Shown here piece after piece: positions 4,788 to 9,976 of a DNA stretch of 9,976 nt; the first letter of the stretch is position 1; each line of letters begins with the position of its first letter. A program made the translations under genes and the position numbers. Location of the stretch: contig DBBB01000017.1 of NCBI GenBank assembly GCA_002291985.1, forward strand, positions 1 through 9,976, given 5' to 3'. This DNA is from Firmicutes bacterium UBA995 (GTDB lineage: Bacteria; Bacillota; Sulfobacillia; UBA995). The notes under the pieces are model-generated. The model was not told the DNA's origin, did no database searches, and saw only the letters and a program-made list of their open reading frames with translations.

Positions 4788-5867
4788 TCAGCCCTCCATC
4801 ACCCGCTCAAGGGGTTTGGGCTTGGCGAAGATCATCCGACCCGCAGCCGTCTGCAGTACACTCGTCACCAGCACGTCAATATTGTCGCCGATATGCTTCT
4901 TGCCTCCATCCACCACGATCATCGTGCCGTCGTCGAGATAGGCGACACCTTGGCCGAACTCCTTGCCATCGCGTATGACATGAACCGTCATGTCCTCGCC
5001 GGGCAAGACCACCGGCTTGATGGAATTGGCCAGTTCGTTGATGTTGAGGACGGGGACGCCGTGGAGTTCGGCCACCTTGTTGAGGTTGAAGTCGTTGGTT
5101 ATGATCTTGCCGCCCAGGGTACGCGCGAGGCGCACCAGCTTGGTGTCGACCTCGGCCGGACCACCTGTATCGCGTTCCCAGAGCTGCACCTGAACGGTAG
5201 GCTCACTCTGCAGCCGGCGCAGGATGTCGAGTCCCCGCCTCCCCCGATTCCGCTTGAGCATGTCTGCCGAGTCGGCTATGTGCCGCAATTCCTCGAGCAC
5301 AAAAGAGGGCACAATCAGCGTACCTTCGACGAAGCCGGCCTTACATACGTCAGCAATGCGCCCGTCGATGATCACGCTCGTGTCCAGAAGTTTGTACGTC
5401 CCCACGGGCAGAGGGCGGTCCTTCCGCCCGAGAGGAATCAGTGCCGCCAGCTCCTCGCGCTTCTTCAAACTCACACTAACCCCGAGATAGCCCAGTAGCA
5501 GGCTTGCGACTAGGGGAGCGTAGCGGCCGGCAATGGGAACCCGGGACAGCGGCCAGGCTAGTAATAGGGCGACGAACAGACCTGGTATTAGACCGATGAC
5601 TCCCGCCAATATCTCGGACAGGGATGCCCGGTGGAGGCGAACCTCCAGCGTAGAGGCCAGACTCCGGAGAGCATACCAGAGCCGCGGTACAACCATGAGG
5701 GCAAACATCCCGCCGGCCAGAGTTCCAGTGCCGATGGCCCATAACGGCGAAAAGCCAAACTCGTATCCGAGGATTTCCTGCACTGGTCGCCAGGCGTGAG
5801 CGGCAACGGAGAATCCTGCCACGGCGCCAGCGATCACCAACCCTCCGCGGAGTATCGCTCGCAGCAA
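4788..5867 (-). CDS. yacL: Membrane-anchored PIN-TRAM protein, YacL family
   Basis: A 359-residue protein with about four predicted membrane segments in the first 135 residues (about 7-27, 41-62, 86-106 and 115-133). A PIN nuclease-like domain follows (about 158-275), then a TRAM RNA-binding domain (about 284-345). The acidic PIN residues are present: D162 in LLDTSVIIDGR, E192/E193 in VLEEL, D241 in EVDTKL and D259 in TNDFNL. The nuclease centre therefore looks intact. YacL is conserved next to disA/carD and ispD in Firmicutes; its physiological target is not established, though an RNA-processing role is expected. The TTG start at 5865-5867 is backed by GGAGG six bases upstream, and the gene has its own promoter. 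It ends 5 bases before ispD. Confidence 0.93.
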   Translation of the reverse strand: MLRAILRGGLVIAGAVAGFSVAAHAWRPVQEILGYEFGFSPLWAIGTGTLAGGMFALMVVPRLWYALRSLASTLEVRLHRASLSEILAGVIGLIPGLFVALLLAWPLSRVPIAGRYAPLVASLLLGYLGVSVSLKKREELAALIPLGRKDRPLPVGTYKLLDTSVIIDGRIADVCKAGFVEGTLIVPSFVLEELRHIADSADMLKRNRGRRGLDILRRLQSEPTVQVQLWERDTGGPAEVDTKLVRLARTLGGKIITNDFNLNKVAELHGVPVLNINELANSIKPVVLPGEDMTVHVIRDGKEFGQGVAYLDDGTMIVVDGGKKHIGDNIDVLVTSVLQTAAGRMIFAKPKPLERVMEG

Positions 5868-5889
5868 CCCGCACCTCCCTCCGAAGGTA

Positions 5890-5919
5890 ATTATAGTGCA
5901 ACCCTGCCGAAGCTTTCAA
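5890..5919 (-). promoter_or_regulatory. Sigma-A-type promoter of the yacL-ispD-ispF-mrnC-thyX-rlmB cluster
   Basis: TTGAAA (5914-5919), an 18-base spacer and a perfect TATAAT (5890-5895) lie on the minus strand between carD and yacL. Transcription would start near 5883, leaving a leader of only about 15 bases that is mostly Shine-Dalgarno sequence. Upstream in the same 143-base gap, 5975-5991 forms a 7-bp GC-rich hairpin without a T-run, so separation from carD transcription is uncertain. Confidence 0.78.
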
Positions 5920-6010
5920 CCAATCCCGCAACCGGGTCGAGAAGTGAACGGCGCGCCAGGCAATGGTACCTGACGCGCGCAACGCGCATGCCCTGTTCCT
6001 CGTCCGGCCG

Positions 6011-6487
6011 TCAGCGGAACTGCTCATCCAGCAACTGCCTGGCTTGAACCTCATCGATAGCCCTGGCGAGCACCAACTCGCTGATCAGGATCTGTCTGGC
6101 ATTGTCCAGCATCTTCCGTTCTCCGGTGGACAGTCCTTTCTCTCGATCCCGCAGCATGAGGTTGCGTACTACCTCTGCCACCTCGAAAATGTCTCCACTC
6201 TTTATCTTCTCGAGATTCGCCCGGTAGCGGCGGTTCCAGTTGGTCGACATGCTGGTCTTCTGTCCGCGGAGGATCTCGAACACTTTCGTCACATCGGCGT
6301 CATCGACGATTCCTCTCAAACCGATGCCATCGACATTGCGAGTGGGGATCATCACTTTCATGTCGCCGATGGGCAAGCGCATCACGTAATATTGCTGCCG
6401 CTCACCAAGGATCTCCCGCTCCTCAATGGCTTCGATGATGCCGGCACCGTGCATGGGGTAGACAACCTTGTCGCCCACGTTGAACAC
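6011..6487 (-). CDS. carD: CarD family RNA polymerase-binding transcription regulator
   Basis: CarD binds the RNA polymerase beta subunit through its N-terminal Tudor-like RID domain and stabilises open promoter complexes, often at rRNA and other housekeeping promoters. In this 158-residue protein the RID is at 1-60 (FNVGDKVVYPMHGAGII, YYVMRLPIGDMKVMIP). The helical C-terminal domain (about 65-158) contains W84 in NWNRRYR, which matches the tryptophan that wedges into the upstream edge of the -10 bubble in Thermus and mycobacterial CarD. The GTG at 6485-6487 is used because GGAGG (6496-6500) lies 8 bases upstream. Two tandem promoters precede it, and its Shine-Dalgarno sequence lies in a hairpin loop. 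Its neighbours disA and yacL match the usual Firmicute order. Confidence 0.95.
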   Translation of the reverse strand: MFNVGDKVVYPMHGAGIIEAIEEREILGERQQYYVMRLPIGDMKVMIPTRNVDGIGLRGIVDDADVTKVFEILRGQKTSMSTNWNRRYRANLEKIKSGDIFEVAEVVRNLMLRDREKGLSTGERKMLDNARQILISELVLARAIDEVQARQLLDEQFR

Positions 6488-6510
6488 CGGACTGACCTCC
6501 AGTCTCCGGT
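6486..6510 (-). promoter_or_regulatory. Leader hairpin presenting the carD Shine-Dalgarno sequence
   Basis: In the carD leader, arms 6486-6494 and 6500-6510 pair over 9 bp (ACCGG/CCGGT plus ACTG/CAGT, with a 2-base bulge) around a 5-base loop. Four of the five bases of GGAGG lie in the loop and the first two bases of the GTG start lie in the stem. Such a structure could limit ribosome access or be a site for feedback control. It is a direct sequence observation; its function is inference. Confidence 0.45.
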
Positions 6511-6523
6511 CGTCGACGGCTTC

Positions 6524-6552
6524 ATTTTAGCAGATCGTCAGGTGCATGTCAA
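6524..6552 (-). promoter_or_regulatory. carD promoter P1 (proximal)
   Basis: A perfect -35 TTGACA (6547-6552), a 17-base spacer and TAAAAT (6524-6529) form a strong vegetative promoter on the minus strand. The transcript would start near 6517, about 30 bases before the carD GTG. Confidence 0.9.
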
Positions 6553-6562
6553 AAAAACTGTA

Positions 6563-6591
6563 ATTTTACCATGCTGCTTTGTCAGTGTCAA
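6563..6591 (-). promoter_or_regulatory. carD promoter P2 (distal)
   Basis: A second TTGACA (6586-6591), a 17-base spacer and TAAAAT (6563-6568) repeat the hexamers and spacing of P1 exactly, 39 bases upstream. The spacers differ, so it is not a simple duplication of the whole segment. Two such promoters in tandem imply high or doubly controlled carD expression. Confidence 0.88.
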
Positions 6592-6607
6592 CACGCCCTT
6601 CGCCTGG

Positions 6608-6660
6608 TGTGAACGGACAGCGATATTGTCACCCTGTAAGCGGACAGCGAAAATGTCACC
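6608..6660. repeat. Pair of 20-bp direct repeats, possible IS end or operator pair
   Basis: Units 6614-6633 and 6641-6660 share CGGACAGCGA-N-A-N-TGTCACC and are identical at 18 of 20 positions, with a 27-base period. Multiple subterminal direct repeats next to a terminal TGT are a feature of IS21-family insertion sequence ends, and TGT occurs at 6608. No transposase is present in the window, so if this is an IS end it is an orphan. Each unit also has a GACA/TGTC dyad, so a pair of regulator sites upstream of carD is the alternative. Confidence 0.5.
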
Positions 6661-6724
6661 ATGGGGGGCGGAGAGGGGCGGCCCCTGAGGTGGCCGGCGC
6701 CACATGATTGCCATCGCCTCGACA

Positions 6725-6754
6725 TTGACGGTGAGGTCTCCTGCGGGGTAGAAT
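6725..6754 (+). promoter_or_regulatory. Promoter of tRNA-Ala(CGC)
   Basis: TTGACG (6725-6730), an 18-base spacer and TAGAAT (6749-6754) form a vegetative-type promoter on the plus strand. Transcription would start near 6761, nine bases before the mature tRNA. It is divergent from the carD promoters. Confidence 0.75.
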
Positions 6755-6769
6755 GAAGTGGTGCGTTGT

Positions 6770-6845
6770 GGGCGTGTAGCTCAGATGGGAGAGCGCCGGC
6801 ATCGCAAGCCGGAGGTCCCGGGTTCGAATCCCGGTACGTCCACCA
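6770..6845 (+). tRNA. tRNA-Ala (anticodon CGC), CCA encoded
   Basis: The acceptor GGGCGTG pairs with TACGTCC and contains the G3-U70 wobble pair that defines alanine identity. The D-arm is GCTC/GAGC. The anticodon stem CCGGC/GCCGG has loop ATCGCAA, giving CGC (codon GCG). The T-arm CCGGG/CCCGG has loop TTCGAAT. The discriminator is A and CCA is encoded at 6843-6845. It is the only tRNA here on the plus strand and is followed 48 bases later by a protein gene with no terminator visible in between. Confidence 0.97.
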
Positions 6846-6893
6846 TTTCTTCTCCCGCGCAAGAGTCGGGCCGCAAGGGGTGGGGCGCCGGGA

Positions 6894-7289
6894 ATGAAGG
6901 ATCTTCTGTGGAGCGAATTCCAGGACTCGGTGGAACGTTGTCTCGTTCGCCATCGCAGCATACTTGATGTAATGACCAAGCTGCAAGAGTCCGAGGCGCG
7001 CGTCAACCGCGCGCTGGCTAAAGCAGTCACCACTTGCGGGTGCGTGCGCATAAGTGCCGCACGCCAGCGGGTTCCGGAAGGTATTCCCTTGCAGGAACTG
7101 CAGGCCCATATGGAGACCCATCTGGCGGGCGCGATATGCGACAACTGTCGCGAGACGCTCGAGGTAGAACTGGGAAACCACCTTTTCTATGTCGCGGGCC
7201 TGTGCAATCTCCTCGATCTCAACCTGTACGACCTCTTCCTGAAAGAGCGCCAGCGGTTATCGGCTTTGGGCATCTATAAGTTCTGCTGA
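6894..7289 (+). CDS. Conserved hypothetical protein with CxC and CxxC motifs (DUF1573-like)
   Basis: A 131-residue protein with no signal peptide or membrane segment. It has a helical N-terminus and a TTCGC motif with C48 and C50. A CDNC motif follows (C82, C85), then a conserved-looking helical tail, HLFYVAGLCNLLDLNLYDLF (96-115). The four cysteines could bind a metal ion. I recall similar small proteins in Clostridia annotated under DUF1573, but this is memory rather than a search result. The tail recalls the last helices of MazG-like nucleotide pyrophosphohydrolases, without the acidic catalytic set. The function is unknown. It is probably co-transcribed with tRNA-Ala, since 48 bases without a terminator or promoter separate them. 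A weak G-rich ribosome-binding site precedes the ATG. The 3' end overlaps disA tail to tail by 16 bases. Confidence 0.8.
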   Translation: MKDLLWSEFQDSVERCLVRHRSILDVMTKLQESEARVNRALAKAVTTCGCVRISAARQRVPEGIPLQELQAHMETHLAGAICDNCRETLEVELGNHLFYVAGLCNLLDLNLYDLFLKERQRLSALGIYKFC

Positions 7290-8407
7290 AGGCGGTCCGA
7301 TGGGCCGGAAGCGCGCTCGGGACTGCGACGCAGCATATCGCGGAGGCGTGCCAGTCCTTGCACGATGGCTAAAGCTCTGACTTCGCCAATGCCTTCAACC
7401 CCATCGAGTTCCTCGGGTGTGGCGGCGATGATCCGCGACAGGAGCCCGTACTTCTTGACCAGATTATCGATGATGCCGGTAGGCAGTCGCGGGATGCGCC
7501 GCAACAGGCGATAGCCGCGCGGACTCGCGGGGGTATCGAGCACCGTCAGGCCGGAACCGAACCCAAGTCGGCGCGCCAGGTAAGCGCCGTCGGCGAGCAA
7601 CTCGCGCGAAGCCCCCTTCAATTCGTCATGCGCCTCGCGACAGCTTTCCTCGCTTGGCTGCCGGCAGTAGTCTCTTACGGAAAGATAGGCTTCTTCTTCT
7701 ACCCCGCCCGACAGCCTTTCAAGCTGCATGGTAACAAGCCGTCCCTCTTCGCCGAGTTCGGTCGCATACCGTTCCAACTCGGCGACTACCCTGAGCGTTG
7801 CATGGGCCTTGTGCAGCAGCCGGACGACGTCGCCGACTACCACCAGGTCTTCAAATTCGAGCGCTCCGAGGGTGAGGAGCGCCTTGTCCAGAGAGTCGCG
7901 GCTGCGTTCCAGCGTCTGCAAAGCCTGGTTGGCGACGGCCAGCAGATAGGCCACGTCTCGACTCAGATAGCGCTGGTTCGCCCGGTAAACGGAGATGATG
8001 TTTCGTCGAGCTGAGATGGCTATCACCAGCGCCCCGGTCTGTCTGGCGACCCGCTCCGCCGTCCGATGGCGGATCCCCGTCTCTGATGATGGGAGGCTCG
8101 GATCTGGACTCAAGTGTACATTGGCCCGCACGATCTTCTTGCCATCCGCCGACAAGATGATGGCACCGTCCATCTTGGCCAGTTCGTAGAGGCTGGTGGG
8201 GTGAAAAGCGGCATCCAGGCGAAACCCGCCATCGCTCATGGCTGCCACCTCGGGGCTGTCATCGACGACGATCAGAGCACCGGTCCGGCCCCTGAGTATG
8301 CTATCTAGCCCGTCGCGGAGCGGCATGCCCGGGGCCACCATTCGGAGCATTGCCAGCAACTGCTCGTCGGGAAACTCTCTGGCCATGCCGCCGTCCCATC
8401 CCTTCAT
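7274..8407 (-). CDS. disA: DNA integrity scanning protein DisA, diadenylate cyclase
   Basis: Makes cyclic di-AMP from two ATP while scanning DNA; in B. subtilis it stalls at branched or damaged DNA and delays sporulation. In the 377-residue reading the DAC domain is at about 17-150, with the catalytic motifs MDGA (D80-G81-A82) and RHR (R113-H114-R115, in SSETGIRHRTAERVARQTG). A helical spine follows. The C-terminal helix-hairpin-helix DNA-binding domain (about 300-355) contains LDGVEGIGEVRALAIVQGL. All parts of a full-length DisA (about 360 residues) are present. The ATG at 8405-8407 lies 11 bases after the clpC stop; a second ATG at 8384-8386 is equally possible because neither is ideally spaced from a Shine-Dalgarno sequence. 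radA, usually between clpC and disA, is missing. The 3' end overlaps the convergent hypothetical gene. Confidence 0.97.
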   Translation of the reverse strand: MKGWDGGMAREFPDEQLLAMLRMVAPGMPLRDGLDSILRGRTGALIVVDDSPEVAAMSDGGFRLDAAFHPTSLYELAKMDGAIILSADGKKIVRANVHLSPDPSLPSSETGIRHRTAERVARQTGALVIAISARRNIISVYRANQRYLSRDVAYLLAVANQALQTLERSRDSLDKALLTLGALEFEDLVVVGDVVRLLHKAHATLRVVAELERYATELGEEGRLVTMQLERLSGGVEEEAYLSVRDYCRQPSEESCREAHDELKGASRELLADGAYLARRLGFGSGLTVLDTPASPRGYRLLRRIPRLPTGIIDNLVKKYGLLSRIIAATPEELDGVEGIGEVRALAIVQGLARLRDMLRRSPERASGPSDRLQQNL

Positions 8408-8418
8408 CCTTCAGTACT

Positions 8419-9976
8419 TCATGGCCGCCGAGGCTCGAAAGTGAAGCCTTCATCGCGGAAGTCTACAACCACCGTGTCCCCTGGCGGGAAGGCGCCCTTG
8501 ATCATTTCTTCGGACAGAGGGTCTTCCACGAGGCGGGTGATCGATCTGCGAAGCGGTCTCGCTCCGTACAGAGGGTCCGCCCCTTCCCGAGCCAGCCTCT
8601 CCCGGGCACGGTCGGTCACCTCAAAGACCAGGTCGTTCTCCTTGAGGCGCTTGCCGACTTCCTCCAACATGAGGTCCACGACCCGGCGAAGATGTTGCTC
8701 GGTGAGTTCCTGGAACACGATGATCTCGTCGACCCGGTTGAGGAATTCGGGACGAAAGGTTCGCTTGAGTTCGTCGAGGATCTTCTCCTTCATGGCCTCG
8801 TAATGGCCGGCTTCGCCGGCCGTTGCCCTGAAACCGATGGCCGAGTCCTTCTTCAGGAGGTGGGCCCCGACGTTGGCCGTCATGATGACCACCGTGTTCT
8901 TGAAGTCGACCACCCGGCCCTGCGCATCGGTCAGTCTCCCGTCCTCGAGGATCTGGAGGAGAAGGTTAAACGCCTCGGTGTGGGCCTTCTCGATCTCATC
9001 GAGCAGGACTACCGAATAGGGCTTTCTCCTGACCGCCTCGGTGAGCTGACCGCCTTCCTCGTACCCGACGTAGCCTGGTGGCGCCCCCACCAACCGGGAT
9101 ACGTTGTGCCGTTCCATGTACTCGGACATATCCACGCGCACCATGGCTTCTTCGTCGCCAAACAAGGCCTCGGCCAATACCTTGGCCAGGTAGGTCTTTC
9201 CGACACCCGAAGGGCCGAGGAAAATGAACGACCCGACGGGCCGCCTTGGGTCCTTCAGGCCGGAACGAGCCCGGCGAACGGCTCGGGCGACGGCGCTGAC
9301 CGCTTCCTCCTGGTTCACCATCCGACCATGCAGCACTTCCTCCAACTTGAGCAGGCGTTCCGTCTCGGCCATTGCCAGCTTGGTGACGGGTACGCCCGTC
9401 CAAGTGGACACTACATGGGCAATGTCCTCGGCGGTCACCTCGGGCTTTTCGGTCACCTGCTGTTGCTGCCAGCGGGTTCGCTCGTCTTCCAGGCGAGTTC
9501 GCATACTGTGCTCTTGATCGCGCATCCGTGCCGCCTTCTCGAACTCCTGAGCAGACACGGCCGCTTCTTTCTCCTTGCGAAGGCCCTCGAGTTGCTCCTC
9601 CAGTTGTTTGAGCTGAGGGGGAGCCGTGAAGGAGCGGAGTCGAACCCGCGAGGCAGCCTCGTCTACCAGATCGATGGCCTTGTCCGGCAAGAACCGGTCG
9701 GCGACGTACCGGTCGGCTAGCCTGGCCGCGGCGTCCAGAGCCTGATCCGTGATCTGCACTCGATGGTGAGCCTCATAGCGGTCGCGCAGCCCTCTCAAGA
9801 TGGCCAGCGTTTCATCGACCGAAGGCTCATCCACCATGATGGGCTGAAACCGCCGTTCCAAAGCAGGGTCTTTCTCGACGTGCTTACGGTACTCGTCCAG
9901 GGTGGTGGCACCGATGCACTGGAGTTCGCCCCGGGCGAGGGCCGGTTTGAGGATGTTGGAGGCATCGATCGCCCCT
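8419..9976 (-). CDS. clpC: ATP-dependent Clp protease ATP-binding subunit ClpC (C-terminal part, 5' end outside window)
   Basis: Hexameric AAA+ unfoldase that feeds substrates to ClpP. The visible 518 codons begin within the first AAA+ domain at G-A-I-D-A-S-N-I-L-K-P-A-L-A-R-G-E-L, then CIGATTLDEYRK and the arginine-finger region LERRFQPI. The middle coiled coil includes a UVR-like segment (ALEL-type helices around QEFEKAARMRDQE), which marks ClpC rather than ClpB. The second AAA+ domain has Walker A GPSGVGKT, YMERHNVSRLVGAPPGYVGY, Walker B VVLLDEIEKAH, and sensor/arginine-finger RPEFLNRVDEI. A normal C-terminal D2-small domain ends the protein. The frame is open to the window edge, so only the N-terminal repeats and the first Walker A lie outside. 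It is followed closely by disA. Confidence 0.97.
   Translation of the reverse strand, partial: GAIDASNILKPALARGELQCIGATTLDEYRKHVEKDPALERRFQPIMVDEPSVDETLAILRGLRDRYEAHHRVQITDQALDAAARLADRYVADRFLPDKAIDLVDEAASRVRLRSFTAPPQLKQLEEQLEGLRKEKEAAVSAQEFEKAARMRDQEHSMRTRLEDERTRWQQQQVTEKPEVTAEDIAHVVSTWTGVPVTKLAMAETERLLKLEEVLHGRMVNQEEAVSAVARAVRRARSGLKDPRRPVGSFIFLGPSGVGKTYLAKVLAEALFGDEEAMVRVDMSEYMERHNVSRLVGAPPGYVGYEEGGQLTEAVRRKPYSVVLLDEIEKAHTEAFNLLLQILEDGRLTDAQGRVVDFKNTVVIMTANVGAHLLKKDSAIGFRATAGEAGHYEAMKEKILDELKRTFRPEFLNRVDEIIVFQELTEQHLRRVVDLMLEEVGKRLKENDLVFEVTDRARERLAREGADPLYGARPLRRSITRLVEDPLSEEMIKGAFPPGDTVVVDFRDEGFTFEPRRP

Noticed and set aside
4893..5498. 201-codon plus-strand frame opposite yacL
   Set aside because: Complement of the PIN-TRAM coding region; no independent start signal or domain.
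5975..5991. 7-bp GC-rich hairpin after carD as an intrinsic terminator
   Set aside because: There is no T-run after the stem, so termination is not supported; noted only as a weak structure.
5963..6688. 241-codon plus-strand open frame opposite carD
   Set aside because: It overlaps carD, both carD promoters and the direct repeats, and has no recognisable domain.
6674..6703. Inverted repeats AGGGGC/GCCCCT and GTGGC/GCCAC upstream of tRNA-Ala
   Set aside because: Short, GC-rich and not near a start or stop; easily expected by chance in this composition.
6588..7181. Minus-strand frames of 197 and 162 codons across tRNA-Ala
   Set aside because: They run antisense through a certain tRNA gene and its neighbour; the low-complexity product is typical of a tRNA-antisense shadow.
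8350..9720. 456-codon plus-strand open frame opposite clpC
   Set aside because: It is the complement of a clearly functional clpC with all AAA+ motifs, has no ribosome-binding site and resembles no family. Long antisense frames are common in GC-rich DNA.
1..9976. CRISPR array, phage attachment site or replication origin
   Set aside because: No regularly spaced repeats, integrase, tRNA-end duplication or DnaA-box cluster was seen.

Overview
The window looks like a housekeeping segment of a moderately GC-rich, probably spore-forming Firmicute of the Clostridia or a related class. Reasons are the gene order clpC-disA-carD-yacL-ispD-ispF-mrnC-thyX-rlmB-sigH-tRNAs-tuf, a SigH-type sigma factor, ThyX in place of ThyA, and tRNAs with encoded CCA ends. 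The genus cannot be told from this sequence alone. Almost everything is read from the minus strand, so the biological order runs from high to low coordinates.

Region 8419-9976 holds the 3' two thirds of clpC (the 5' part lies outside the window). disA (c-di-AMP synthase) follows after 11 bases. radA, which sits between these two in Bacillus subtilis, is absent here. Region 6661-7289 is the only plus-strand island: a tRNA-Ala(CGC) with its own promoter and a 131-codon conserved hypothetical gene with a CxC/CxxC cysteine set, whose 3' end overlaps disA tail to tail. Next to it (6608-6660) are two 20-bp direct repeats that look like an insertion-sequence end or a pair of operator sites.

Region 6011-6591 carries carD behind two tandem promoters, each TTGACA-17-TAAAAT, and a leader hairpin that holds the Shine-Dalgarno sequence in its loop. 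From 5919 down to 1579 runs a tight cluster with its own promoter: yacL (membrane PIN-TRAM protein), ispD and ispF (isoprenoid precursor synthesis), mrnC (23S rRNA maturation), thyX (dTMP synthesis) and rlmB (23S rRNA 2'-O-methylation). Three of the junctions are coupled overlaps: two ATGA overlaps and the thyX/rlmB overlap. Between ispF and mrnC, where B. subtilis has gltX-cysE-cysS, there is instead a 52-codon relic of an RlpA-like double-psi beta-barrel protein.

Region 604-1562 is sigH with its own promoter and a leader of about 230 bases. Region 1-607 is a tRNA operon, Thr(TGT)-Tyr(GTA)-fMet(CAT)-Thr(GGT), with a consensus promoter; it runs through a structured spacer into a gene starting MGKKRFE, very probably tuf. 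The layout resembles E. coli thrU-tyrU-glyT-thrT-tufB.

No wholly new system is evident. The second-look items are the RlpA relic, the repeat pair upstream of carD, the inverted tRNA-Ala/hypothetical island, the non-standard rlmB start, and several dyads placed on promoters and leaders.
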